This document shows positions 26,107-35,434 of a stretch of 50,314 nt of DNA, piece after piece. The notes beneath the pieces were generated by a model, which searched no databases, was not told the DNA's origin, and saw only the letters and a program-made list of their open reading frames with translations. The stretch comes from an uncultured Clostridia bacterium (GTDB lineage Bacteria > Bacillota > Clostridia > Oscillospirales > Ruminococcaceae). Where the stretch lies: the NCBI GenBank assembly GCA_947627905.1, contig CANQXX010000010.1, positions 1 through 50,314 of the forward strand, written 5' to 3'. The translations under genes were made by a program, and so were the position numbers. Position 1 is the first letter of the stretch. Each line of letters opens with the position of its first letter.

Positions 26107-26363
26107 TCGTCCTCATCCTTTATAAGTTCATGTATTTGTACATTTCTTCCGGCTTTCATATCGGCTAATCTCCTTTCAAGCTCTGCAATATGTTCCGGGT
26201 CATAAAACGGGTCGGCATTAATTTCAAACGGTATGCGCTGCTCTCTGCCAACTTTAACAAGAAACATATTGATAGCCGTTGACATATTAAGTCCCATATT
26301 TTTTAATGCTTTTTCTGCATTAAGTTTAACATCATCGTCAACACGCAAATTAATTTGTGTCAT
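26103..26363 (-). CDS. Antitoxin, RelB/DinJ family
   Basis: An 86-residue antitoxin. The N-terminal ribbon-helix-helix begins MTQINLRVDDDVKLNAEKAL and NMSTAINMFLVK, the DinJ/RelB hallmark; the C-terminal half (PEHIAELERRLADM) wraps the toxin. Start 26363 is chosen for AGGA at 9 bases; ATG at 26372 and 26390 are alternatives. The family mix is of interest: DinJ/RelB-type antitoxin with a YoeB-type toxin rather than YefM. It should autoregulate through the operator repeats upstream. Confidence 0.9.
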   Translation of the reverse strand: MTQINLRVDDDVKLNAEKALKNMGLNMSTAINMFLVKVGREQRIPFEINADPFYDPEHIAELERRLADMKAGRNVQIHELIKDEDE

Positions 26364-26391
26364 ATGCACCATTCCTTTCCTTTCAAGCAAT

Positions 26392-26421
26392 ATTATATCA
26401 CACTTTTATATACATTGTCAA
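26392..26421 (-). promoter_or_regulatory. Consensus promoter of the toxin-antitoxin operon
   Basis: Minus strand TTGACA (26416-26421), 18-base spacer, TATAAT (26392-26397) with extended TGA. Both hexamers are perfect, as expected of a promoter held down by tight autorepression. Confidence 0.85.
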
Positions 26422-26436
26422 GTAAATTTATATACA
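26405..26436 (-). promoter_or_regulatory. Direct-repeat operator candidate of the toxin-antitoxin operon
   Basis: TGTATATAAA occurs twice on the minus strand (26405-26414 and 26427-26436), 22 bp apart, about two helical turns, bracketing the -35 box. This suits cooperative binding by a ribbon-helix-helix antitoxin. Confidence 0.55.
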
Positions 26437-26451
26437 AAATTAAAAATATAA

Positions 26452-26652
26452 GGCTATGTCATAACAAGTAGTTGATTTTTAACATTTTTTATATTTACCG
26501 ATAAAATGATAATTTAGTGTTAAGAGTTAAGAGTTGAGATATTAAAGGCTTAACGCCAAACATACCCGCCCCCTTGAGGGAGCTGCACGTTCAAACGATT
26601 ACTATTTAAACTTAATTTGGGGGTGACAAAGCCCGCGGGGGCTTCCCCGCGT
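26452..26652 (-). repeat. Dispersed palindromic repeat, copy 2
   Basis: In reverse orientation, 26452-26516 matches the shared tail (TAAATTATCATTTTATCGG, TTAAAAATCAACTACTTGTT and ATGACATAGCC) of copies 1 and 3, and 26630-26652 keeps the GC-rich GGGGAAGCCCCCGCGGGC part. Between them lies about 110 bases of unrelated sequence including GTTAAGAGTTAAGAGTT. The copy begins just beyond the toxin-antitoxin operator, and the mobile element may have delivered or disturbed that locus. Confidence 0.65.
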
Positions 26653-26654
26653 TT

Positions 26655-26697
26655 GATAAAACGCCGCACAAAGACCGTTTTTGATCTTTGTGCGGCG
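26655..26697 (-). terminator. Terminator of spoVAD-spoVAE
   Basis: A 13-bp stem CGCCGCACAAAGA (26662-26674) / TCTTTGTGCGGCG (26685-26697), followed on the minus strand by TTTTATC. Confidence 0.8.
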
Positions 26698-26724
26698 CTG
26701 CTTTATCAATTTTTGATAGCTTTG

Positions 26725-27084
26725 TTATTTTTCCTTTGACCTGAATATCAGGGCGATCGCAAGTCCGAACAGTATCGCGGCGGTGATCCCTCCTGCCGCT
26801 CCGGTAAGTCCTCCTGTGAGAACGCCTATAAATCCTCTTTCATCGACCGCCTGCTGTACGCCCTCAACAAGTATGTTGCCGAAGCCTGTCAGCGGCACGC
26901 TTGCTCCGGCGCCGGCAAAGTCCACAAGAGGTCTGTACAGTCCGAATGCTCCGAGAACAACTCCTGCCACTACATATGATACAAGTATCCTTGCAGGCGT
27001 CAGCTTGGTGTAGTCTATAAGAGCCTGTCCTATGGCGCAGAGTATCCCTCCGATGACAAAAGCCCATAAATAATTCATAAACAT
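26725..27084 (-). CDS. spoVAE: Stage V sporulation protein AE
   Basis: A 119-residue membrane protein with four predicted helices. YLWAFVIGGILCAIGQALID, the glycine-rich VPLTGFGNILVEGV and RGFIGVLTGGLTGAAGGITA are typical of SpoVAE (AEb type). It belongs to the inner-spore-membrane SpoVA channel that moves dipicolinate during sporulation and germination. Start 27084 follows GGAGG; it lies 19 bases after spoVAD and is followed by a terminator. Confidence 0.92.
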   Translation of the reverse strand: MFMNYLWAFVIGGILCAIGQALIDYTKLTPARILVSYVVAGVVLGAFGLYRPLVDFAGAGASVPLTGFGNILVEGVQQAVDERGFIGVLTGGLTGAAGGITAAILFGLAIALIFRSKEK

Positions 27085-27103
27085 ATCCGTTCCTCCATAA
27101 AAA

Positions 27104-28135
27104 TTATTGACCGCCGCCGGTGCTGCTTTCGGCGGAAATGAATACTGCGTGTGATATTGAAGGTATGCTTTCTCCCTGCTGTGAAGCTGTCGGGGACATC
27201 AGCGCTCCCGTTGCGCAGAAGAGTATGTTTTTCATCTCTCCCGTGCGTATTTTCGGAAGAAAATATCCGCACAGCACCGACGCCGAACAGCCGCAGCCGG
27301 AACCTCCCGCATGAACGTCCTGCGCTTCAAGGTCGAACATCATTACTCCGCAGTCCTTATGCTGAGATGAGATATCTATGCCTTCGCTCCGCAGAAGCTC
27401 TGTAAGAAGCTCGCTTCCTACCTTTCCAAGATCGCCGGTAACGATAGCGTCAAAGTCGGAAGGCGACATGGACGTATCATGCAGGAAGGTCTTTATCACA
27501 TAAGCAGCCGCAGGCGCCATTGCCGCGCCCATATTATTTGCGTCTGTAACGCCCATATCAACTATTTTTCCTATTGTAGCAGCGCGTATGAAAGGGGAGG
27601 TAGTCTTGGGGGACAGTACCACGGCTCCTGAAGCGGTACAGGTCCATTGGGCGGTAGGCGTCCTGACAGAACCGTATGAAAGCGGAAATCGGAACTGCCT
27701 TTCTGCGGTGCAGAAATGTGAGGACGTCACCGCCGCTATATTTTCTCCAAGGCCGCTGTCCGTCATGAGCGAAGCAAGCACAAGTCCCTCCGACATTGTG
27801 GAGCAGGCTCCGTAAAGCCCCAGCAGCGGAATGTTGAGATCCCGCAGTCCGTAAGTAGAGCTTATGCACTGATTAAGAAGATCGCCTGCAAACATATAGT
27901 CTACTTCATCATTGGAGATACCTGCCTTTGAAACTGCTCTTACAACGGTACGTCTCATCAGCTCGCTTTCGGCTTGTTCCCATGTTTTCTGACCGAAATA
28001 GGCGTCCTGCTCTATTTCGTCAAAATACTGTGAAAGCGGTCCTTCGCCCTCTTTTTTTCCGGCTGTGGAAGAAAAGCTGCGTATCGTGGGCGGGGAATCC
28101 ATGATGAATGTATTGCGTGAAATTTTTCTTGCCAT
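27104..28135 (-). CDS. spoVAD: Stage V sporulation protein AD
   Basis: A 343-residue thiolase-fold protein of the SpoVAD family that binds dipicolinic acid on the spore inner membrane. MDSPPTIRSFSSTAGKKEG, LYGACSTMSEGLVLA (Cys at the thiolase-like site) and HAGGSGCGCSASVL are diagnostic. AAAGGAG precedes the start. In most Clostridia spoVAC precedes it; here the upstream region has no gene for over 300 bases, so spoVAC must be elsewhere or lost. Confidence 0.95.
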   Translation of the reverse strand: MARKISRNTFIMDSPPTIRSFSSTAGKKEGEGPLSQYFDEIEQDAYFGQKTWEQAESELMRRTVVRAVSKAGISNDEVDYMFAGDLLNQCISSTYGLRDLNIPLLGLYGACSTMSEGLVLASLMTDSGLGENIAAVTSSHFCTAERQFRFPLSYGSVRTPTAQWTCTASGAVVLSPKTTSPFIRAATIGKIVDMGVTDANNMGAAMAPAAAYVIKTFLHDTSMSPSDFDAIVTGDLGKVGSELLTELLRSEGIDISSQHKDCGVMMFDLEAQDVHAGGSGCGCSASVLCGYFLPKIRTGEMKNILFCATGALMSPTASQQGESIPSISHAVFISAESSTGGGQ

Positions 28136-28464
28136 AATAAGGCTCCTTTTTTATTCGTTTCTGTTATTGTTCCTGAAAAAAGCAGAGTTATTCAGAACGG
28201 CGATGATTTTTCCGCAAAACAACAGCGGCTCGTCCGTAAAAGAACGAGCCGCCGCTGCAGAACACAAGTATTGAAAAAGAAGTAAAGAGGTAGTGAAGAG
28301 TAATATCTTCATCCGTTATTATGATAACATTCCGCAAGTGCATAATGTGTCGATTTCGGGAATTAACAAATTATTTACATTTGCGGTCTGTTGGGAATAT
28401 TCCGTAAACACTGTCAAAATGCAAAAAAATATGAGAAAAAATTCTGCATTAAATATGTTGAAAT
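28136..28464. other. Divergent intergenic region with strong hairpin
   Basis: No gene supported. GCGGCTCGT (28225-28233) pairs perfectly with ACGAGCCGC (28244-28252), giving a stable hairpin upstream of spoVAD and without a clear T-run. The remainder is AT-rich and separates divergent spoVAD and the 28531 operon. A forespore promoter for spoVAD is expected here but I cannot identify it with confidence. Confidence 0.45.
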
Positions 28465-28468
28465 ATGG

Positions 28469-28497
28469 TGTACAAATCCAAGTTAATATGTTATAAT
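28469..28497 (+). promoter_or_regulatory. Promoter of the LRR/transglutaminase operon
   Basis: TGTACA (28469-28474), 17-base spacer, extended TGTTATAAT with TATAAT at 28492-28497. The -35 matches 4 of 6. Confidence 0.6.
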
Positions 28498-28530
28498 TGT
28501 ATGTGTGAAATGTTGAAAGGAGGCGGCAAT

Positions 28531-29385
28531 GTGGGACTCAATGAAAAATTCGGCGCGCTCATCACAAAAGATAAGTTTGAATCCGTATTAAAAAATGCTC
28601 TTAAACGGCAGGATATCACAGTCACCGCTAAGGAAAGCGATGTTATATATACAGTCTCGAACGGTACTGCTTCGTTAAGGATAGACGTGGGAAAAGCAAA
28701 GCGCTGCTATGAAAGGAACGGCTCCGAAAAAGAGCTTGATGATCTTGTCAGACGCACCGGTCTCGACCTGCGCGCAGAAGAACGCATGGTGTCTTTCACC
28801 AACGGACAGGAATTTTTAAGGCTCATGCTGATACGGGAAAGCGATACAGCTCCGGATATGATAATCGCTGATTTTGCGGACGGACTGAAAAAAGCCGTAG
28901 TGTATACTTCCGATGAGGAAAACATACATTTTCTTGACGGCAATATCCTCAAACGCTGGGACGTTCCGCCGGAAGTAGTGTTTTCCGCCGCAGACAGGAA
29001 TATGTGCCGTATCCTTTCAAGAGCGGAGATAAATGAAGAGACTATATGCGGAAATATCCGGGCTCTTGATATAAAGATAAGTTCACCGGTCTTTTGCAGT
29101 TCCCTGATACTGTGCAATGATTTCCGTACTGTGGTGAACGAAAGATTCGGCGAAAAATTCTTTGTCGTTGCTCCGTCAAGGGAAAGCCTGCTGGTGCTGA
29201 AGAACATAACCCGCGGCATAATCGAAGGCCTTGGAACGGTGATCCTCAGCGATTACCGGAAATCAAAAACACCGCTTACCACCGATGTGCTGCTTTTTAC
29301 GCCGCAGGGCATTCAGACGGCAGGACATTTTTCGATAGGTCACAGCAAATCAAAAGGAGATAATTCAAATGGCAAAAAGCAATAA
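28531..29385 (+). CDS. DUF1444/YtpQ-like hypothetical protein
   Basis: A 284-residue soluble protein. The start is GTG 28531, 7 bases after AAAGGAGG; reading upstream to 28465 would include a Cys-rich stretch without a ribosome site. The overall scheme (a short ligand-like N-terminal domain, a middle part with LSRAEINEETICGNI, then PVFCSSLILCNDFRTVV and FFVVAPSRESLLVL) recalls the DUF1444 (YtpQ) family of Firmicutes, but similarity is weak and should be checked. The 3' end overlaps the LRR gene by 17 bases, so they are translationally coupled. Role unknown. Confidence 0.75.
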   Translation: MGLNEKFGALITKDKFESVLKNALKRQDITVTAKESDVIYTVSNGTASLRIDVGKAKRCYERNGSEKELDDLVRRTGLDLRAEERMVSFTNGQEFLRLMLIRESDTAPDMIIADFADGLKKAVVYTSDEENIHFLDGNILKRWDVPPEVVFSAADRNMCRILSRAEINEETICGNIRALDIKISSPVFCSSLILCNDFRTVVNERFGEKFFVVAPSRESLLVLKNITRGIIEGLGTVILSDYRKSKTPLTTDVLLFTPQGIQTAGHFSIGHSKSKGDNSNGKKQ

Positions 29386-30547
29386 AAAAACTAAAAGTTC
29401 CTCACGGAAAAAGACGCTCGGTCTTAGGATATTTATAGTAGTCGTTGCAGCTCTTCTTGCTCTCGGCGTAGTTATTATCCCGATACGTTCCAATATAAGG
29501 TCAAGCGCCGAAGAAAGCGGTGAAAGCATTACCGTCCGGTCCTTTGAAACGGGAAAACTTGCCGATGCGGTCAGCGAAGCGGCAGACGGAACGGACTACA
29601 ATTTCATCAAGAATGTAGCAGTGCTTTCCGGCACGCTTAATGCGGACGATTTTGCCGCATTTGCGTCTATACCCAATCTTGAGATACTGGAGCTTGCCGG
29701 AACTGAGACCGAGGACGGCATCATTCCCGAAAACGCTCTTACATCAAAAAATCAGCTTTCATTCGTATCTCTGCCGAAAAACACCGTTGAGATAGGCAGC
29801 AATGCTTTTTCTTCAAACAGAAAGCTTGTAAAGATCACAATGCCCGATTCGGTAACAAAAATTGACGATTATGCTTTTGCTTCCTGCGAAGCGCTTGAAA
29901 ATTTCCCCATTTCCGAAAAGGTGGAATACATAGGCGCAGGAGCTTTTCAGGACTGCAAGGCGATCACCGAATTTGTCATTCCTTACGGCATAACGGAAAT
30001 TTATCCCGATACGTTCAGCAAGTGCGGATTTGAGAGCATTTCTATCGGTCCTAACGTTGAAAAAATAGGCGCAGGAGTATTTGCGGACTGCAATTCGCTC
30101 AAAACAATATATTCCTATGCGGAGGAAGCACCTGCTCTTGACGGCGACGTTTTCCGCAACGTAAGCGCGGATATCCATTGTTATCCCGATTCGGAAGAAA
30201 GCTATCAGAGCTGGAAATTACAGAATATGACCGTTACCGGCGATCTTACCGGAGAATATGAAGCTCCGGAGGAAGCTGCCGAAGAGACCGCCGCTGCGGA
30301 AACGGTATCCGATACCGAAGCCGATGAAGCGGACGATGAAAGCGCCGAAGCGGAGATCACGGAAACGGAAGCGGCAGAGACAGAAGCTGAGACCGAGGAC
30401 ACTGAAGCTGCTCCGGCAAGCGCAGAGGCCGGCGAAAGCAACAGCGGCATAAGTGTGGGAATAGTTATCGTTATTGTCATTATGGCTATGATAATTGCCG
30501 TTCTTGCAACGATACTCGTAATGAACTCAAAGAAAAACAAACAGTGA
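29369..30547 (+). CDS. Membrane-anchored BspA-type leucine-rich-repeat protein
   Basis: A 392-residue protein. Basic N-terminus, TM helix about residues 19-40, then an extracytoplasmic domain with about six LRR_5 repeats (about 85-265) such as ITMPDSVTKIDDYAFASC and FVIPYGITEIYPDTFSKCG. From about 290 to 355 comes an acidic Glu/Ala/Thr tract (repeated EAAETEAE-type units), then a second TM helix (about 362-386) and KKNKQ tail. So both ends are in the cytoplasm and the LRR loop is outside. BspA-like repeats usually bind proteins or glycans. The acidic tract may be a flexible, divalent-cation-binding spacer. Confidence 0.87.
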   Translation: MAKSNKKTKSSSRKKTLGLRIFIVVVAALLALGVVIIPIRSNIRSSAEESGESITVRSFETGKLADAVSEAADGTDYNFIKNVAVLSGTLNADDFAAFASIPNLEILELAGTETEDGIIPENALTSKNQLSFVSLPKNTVEIGSNAFSSNRKLVKITMPDSVTKIDDYAFASCEALENFPISEKVEYIGAGAFQDCKAITEFVIPYGITEIYPDTFSKCGFESISIGPNVEKIGAGVFADCNSLKTIYSYAEEAPALDGDVFRNVSADIHCYPDSEESYQSWKLQNMTVTGDLTGEYEAPEEAAEETAAAETVSDTEADEADDESAEAEITETEAAETEAETEDTEAAPASAEAGESNSGISVGIVIVIVIMAMIIAVLATILVMNSKKNKQ

Positions 30548-30570
30548 TATCATTTTGAAACGGTGATACT

Positions 30571-32853
30571 ATGGACGATATCATAAAAAGCATTTACGGA
30601 CATCTGTCCGGGTTTGCTCTTTCCGGAAAAGCGGAAAAATTCATAAAAAAAACCGGGGAAATTATTTTCCCCTTTTTGCTTTGTCTGACCATGATGTCAG
30701 CAGGACTGTATATTTATACCGAAAATGTCATAGATATTTATAACGTTATTGCGGCGGCAGTCTGCGCCGGCGTTTTTGCCTTGTGCTCCTGCCTCAGAAA
30801 AATAAAGTTTGGAGGACTTATATATACCGGTCTGATCTTTGCAGGTTCTTTTATTCCCGGAATAATGCTGCCCGGCTGGGAAAGCAAATTCGGATTTGTG
30901 CGCTGGTTCTTTTCGGGCGCAAAAGCTGAAGATACAAGGGTCAGCTTTGCGCTGGTATTTATTCTTGTTTTCGGATTTTTCTTCTGTTCGGTAGTATACT
31001 ATTTTACACAGATAGTTTACCGCTCGGCGGCAGTCGTGCTGATATCAATGATACCTATGGCGCTGGCAGTCAAGGCGGTAGTCAGTATGCCGGTGTATTA
31101 TCCTATAATACTTGCTTCGCTGGATCTTATAATATTTATTTTTTACAGCAGAAAGAAGATCGTAGGAAAAAGCCTTTCCGGAAACAGTATGTCGTCTCTG
31201 ATAGTCTATACCGATTTTGCCGTTGCGGCGATAATACTTGCTCTTATAGTTCCAAAGCCGTCGGAAACACCGTTTTACGATAAATTTGAAGGCTTTATGA
31301 ATCTCTTCCAGTTCGGCGGGAGCGGCGAGACCGTTATGAGCGGTGAATACAACAGGTATTCCGGCAATGCAGACGATCTGCTGATGCAGGAAAGCCGGCT
31401 GCTTTATGTTATAGCGTCTCCTCAGCCGACGTATATGAAAACGCAGGTCTTTGACAACTATGACGCTTCAAACAATCGCTGGGAAGCCGATGTCAGCGGA
31501 CTTTCCGGAAACAGATACTGGCAGGATACAGCTCAGTCGATGAATTTTGAATATCTGGATAATGCCCTGCAAAAAGCTGCGGAGCTTGATGAAGATTTCT
31601 ATGAACAATATCCTTTTGCGGAAAAGCTGAACGGCATTTCCGACCCTGAGACATACAGCATAATTTATTCAAGACAGTATCCGGCAGCATATGTCATAGC
31701 TCCTTTAAGAACTTTCGGAGTAAATCTTTCAACAACGGGAGCTTCTTACAGCGCACGTTCGGGATCAGGAGAAATTTTTACGGATCTTGTTCAGCTCCCC
31801 GGAACGGCTGACTATACGGTGAGATATTACAGTGAAGATACAGTTTACCACGAACTTATCTCAAACGGTTACTGCGACATTTCCGCTGAGGAATATGAAA
31901 ATATGCTCAGGAGAGCGGAAGAATTGCTCTATCCGGAAAACGATCTTAGTGAAGAATATAATGTAGTACATACTTTTCTGAATGAATGTATTTCCGCAGA
32001 GGCATACCGCGAAAGGACGGTCACCGATATACCGGAGAGCATACAGGCTCTTTCCGACGAACTTACGAGCGGTCTTGAATACGATTATCAGAAAGCGTCG
32101 GCTATTGAGCAGTATTTTTACAATAACGGATTTCTTTACAGTCTTGCGTATGAAGCGCCGGAAAATTCCGATACTGCGGAATATTTCCTCTTTGAAAGCA
32201 AGACGGGCACCTGTTCGGATTTTGCTTCGGCATATACGCTTCTTGCAAGAGCGGCAGGACTGACGGTAAGATATGTTGAAGGCTTTGTTCCGCAGGCAGG
32301 AGATGAGCCCGGGGACAGAACGTTCTATATATATTCCGAAAATGCCCATGCATATCCGGAAGTGTTCATACCCGGCGCCGGTTGGGTAAGGTATGAACCT
32401 ACGATAGCTGATTTTTCCGGCGGCAGCGGAAGAGATAATGCTGACATCGGCACCGATATGCTTACCGCCGTTTTTACGGCTGTTATAGCAGTTATATGTA
32501 TAGGCATATTCATTCTGCTGATAATATTAAAGCCTAAGATAGAAGAAACTGCTTTCCGCGCAGCAGTGCGGTTCAAACGGAACGATACTGCGGTAAAGCT
32601 GCTTTACCGGCGCCATGCACAAACAGCCGGAATAAAATACGGTGCGCCTTACCGGGCTATGACTGCTGATGAGATATCGGTGCTTACCGAGGAAAATACC
32701 GGCATATCTCTTGAACCTCTTGCGGACAGCTTTACGGAAGTCTGCTACGGAAGAAAGCCTGTTACAGGCGAACAGCGGAGATCCGCCTATGATTGCTACA
32801 AGGCTCAGTATAAAGAAATGACACACAAAACAAAAAAAGGAAAGGATAGATGA
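30571..32853 (+). CDS. TgpA-like membrane protein with transglutaminase-like domain
   Basis: A 760-residue membrane protein. About seven TM helices fill residues 25-235; then a long extracytoplasmic region with a transglutaminase core at about 540-610: catalytic Cys in TGTCSDFASAY, His in NAHAYPEVF, and an acidic residue in WVRYEPT (Glu where classic members have Asp; the swap also occurs in other TgpA-like proteins). Another TM helix at about 630-650 and a cytoplasmic tail with a DUF4129-like look follow. In actinobacteria and others such genes often sit with MoxR-DUF58; none is here. It may cross-link or cleave surface proteins. It follows the LRR gene by 23 bases and its ribosome site is weak. 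Confidence 0.88.
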   Translation: MDDIIKSIYGHLSGFALSGKAEKFIKKTGEIIFPFLLCLTMMSAGLYIYTENVIDIYNVIAAAVCAGVFALCSCLRKIKFGGLIYTGLIFAGSFIPGIMLPGWESKFGFVRWFFSGAKAEDTRVSFALVFILVFGFFFCSVVYYFTQIVYRSAAVVLISMIPMALAVKAVVSMPVYYPIILASLDLIIFIFYSRKKIVGKSLSGNSMSSLIVYTDFAVAAIILALIVPKPSETPFYDKFEGFMNLFQFGGSGETVMSGEYNRYSGNADDLLMQESRLLYVIASPQPTYMKTQVFDNYDASNNRWEADVSGLSGNRYWQDTAQSMNFEYLDNALQKAAELDEDFYEQYPFAEKLNGISDPETYSIIYSRQYPAAYVIAPLRTFGVNLSTTGASYSARSGSGEIFTDLVQLPGTADYTVRYYSEDTVYHELISNGYCDISAEEYENMLRRAEELLYPENDLSEEYNVVHTFLNECISAEAYRERTVTDIPESIQALSDELTSGLEYDYQKASAIEQYFYNNGFLYSLAYEAPENSDTAEYFLFESKTGTCSDFASAYTLLARAAGLTVRYVEGFVPQAGDEPGDRTFYIYSENAHAYPEVFIPGAGWVRYEPTIADFSGGSGRDNADIGTDMLTAVFTAVIAVICIGIFILLIILKPKIEETAFRAAVRFKRNDTAVKLLYRRHAQTAGIKYGAPYRAMTADEISVLTEENTGISLEPLADSFTEVCYGRKPVTGEQRRSAYDCYKAQYKEMTHKTKKGKDR

Positions 32854-32855
32854 AT

Positions 32856-33611
32856 ATGACAGCGCTTATTACGGGTGCAAGTTCGGGCATAGGACGGGAA
32901 TTTGCCCGCTGTCTGGGACGTCTGGGGATACGTCTTGTGATTTCGGGACGTAACAGGGAAAGTCTTGAAGAACTCAGGCAGGAGATCGGGGAAAAACAGG
33001 TAAAGATCATCACCGCAGACATTGCGTCTAAAGACGAGTGTATCCGTCTTTATAAGGAAGCGTCGAAATACAATATTGACATTCTTATCAACAATGCCGG
33101 GTTCGGGCTTTTCGGAAAATTTTCCGACGCCGACCTTGACCGTGAACTTGAAATGATAGATGTAAATATAAAAGCGGTGCATATCCTTACAAAACTGTTC
33201 CTGAAAGATATGATAAAACGGAACAGGGGATATATCCTGAACGTTGCGTCCTCTGCGGGATTTCTGCCCGGACCGCTCATGTCAACTTATTACGCCACAA
33301 AAAATTATGTTGTCCGTCTGACGGAAGCCATAAATGAGGAGCTCAGGAGCGTTGGAAGCCACGTTTATGTCGGAGCGTTCTGCCCCGGACCGGTGGATAC
33401 AAATTTCAACAAGACTGCCGGAGTGAAGTTTGCCGTTAAAGGTATCCCTGCCGGCTACGCCGCAGTTTACGCCGTTAAGGGAATGATGGACAGGAAAATG
33501 ATAATCGTTCCCACGGCGCTTATGAAAACAGGTCTTGCGGCGGCAAGATTTGTTCCCGATCCTTTGCTTGTAAGGGCAACGCGGTTCATACAGACAAAAA
33601 GACGGGGATAA
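32856..33611 (+). CDS. Short-chain dehydrogenase/reductase
   Basis: A 251-residue classical SDR. The Rossmann motif is TGASSGIGREFAR, NNAG is present (NNAGFGLFGKF), catalytic Ser is in VASSAGF and YYATKNY gives YxxxK. A C-terminal extension is slightly hydrophobic (MIIVPTALMKTGLAAARF), as in membrane-associated DltE-like members. ATG 32856 is at a better distance from AAAGGA; ATG 32850, overlapping the upstream stop as ATGA, is the alternative. Substrate unknown; the operon context suggests envelope or lipid chemistry (inference). Confidence 0.9.
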   Translation: MTALITGASSGIGREFARCLGRLGIRLVISGRNRESLEELRQEIGEKQVKIITADIASKDECIRLYKEASKYNIDILINNAGFGLFGKFSDADLDRELEMIDVNIKAVHILTKLFLKDMIKRNRGYILNVASSAGFLPGPLMSTYYATKNYVVRLTEAINEELRSVGSHVYVGAFCPGPVDTNFNKTAGVKFAVKGIPAGYAAVYAVKGMMDRKMIIVPTALMKTGLAAARFVPDPLLVRATRFIQTKRRG

Positions 33612-33685
33612 CCGCAGATATTTGAACTTCACCGCAAAAAATATTTCAAATTTTTTCGCAAAAATTGAATTTTCAGCAAATTTTT

Positions 33686-33714
33686 GAGATTTTTGGATTT
33701 TTTTCAAAAATCTC
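33686..33714 (+). repeat. AT-rich hairpin between SDR gene and gdhA promoter
   Basis: GAGATTTTTG (33686-33695) pairs perfectly with CAAAAATCTC (33705-33714), directly abutting the gdhA -35. It could end the upstream operon or act as an A/T-tract UP-like element. Confidence 0.45.
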
Positions 33715-33743
33715 TTGCAAATTTTAGCGTGATAGTATATAAT
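33715..33743 (+). promoter_or_regulatory. Promoter of gdhA
   Basis: TTGCAA (33715-33720), 17-base spacer, TATAAT (33738-33743). Both hexamers and the spacer length equal those of the pheS promoter. Confidence 0.85.
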
Positions 33744-33799
33744 AGTATTGTACGCGGTCACGAATACCGCAAAATTCAAATTTAACAGGGAGGATTTAA

Positions 33800-35155
<1,356 letters not shown>

Positions 35156-35189
35156 TCCTTTCTTGCGAAAGAACTGAAAAGATCATCGT

Positions 35190-35218
35190 GTCCGCAGGGA
35201 TATCCCTGCGGACTTTTT
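35190..35218 (+). terminator. Terminator of gdhA
   Basis: GTCCGCAGG (35190-35198) / CCTGCGGAC (35205-35213) with GATATC loop, then five T. Confidence 0.88.
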
Positions 35219-35263
35219 GTGCCGCCGCATTTAAAATACATCTCCTAAAAACCCTGCGGTGGG

Positions 35264-35292
35264 TTGACAAAACATTAAAAATAGTGTATCAT
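35264..35292 (+). promoter_or_regulatory. Promoter of the cheY-cheC-cheD operon
   Basis: TTGACA (35264-35269), 17-base spacer, TATCAT (35287-35292). A leader of about 135 bases follows. Confidence 0.8.
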
Positions 35293-35298
35293 TTATTA

Positions 35299-35434
35299 AA
35301 GAATATCAATATCTGTATATTTCCTGCCGGACAGGTAAGCCGGAAACGTAAATATATGATCGTAAACCGGTCTCAGCGGTACCGCCGCACCGCATTGCTG
35401 CCAAGGATATTACGGCGGAGAAACGGAGTTTATT
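35299..35434 (+). promoter_or_regulatory. Structured 5' leader upstream of cheY, unassigned
   Basis: The leader contains several local pairings: CCTG-CCGGA-CAGG (about 35323-35335), CCGG...CCGG with inner ACG/CGT (about 35340-35370) and the GCGGTACCGC palindrome (about 35376-35385). The length and dense GC pairing in an otherwise AT-rich spacer suggest a functional RNA. I compared it by eye with the cyclic-di-GMP-I consensus and did not find the required conserved core. Unassigned. Confidence 0.4.

Noticed and set aside
35299-35434. Cyclic-di-GMP-I riboswitch before cheY
   Set aside because: The conserved core (GGCAAACC-type and ACGCAAAGCC-type segments) is not present; kept only as an unassigned leader.
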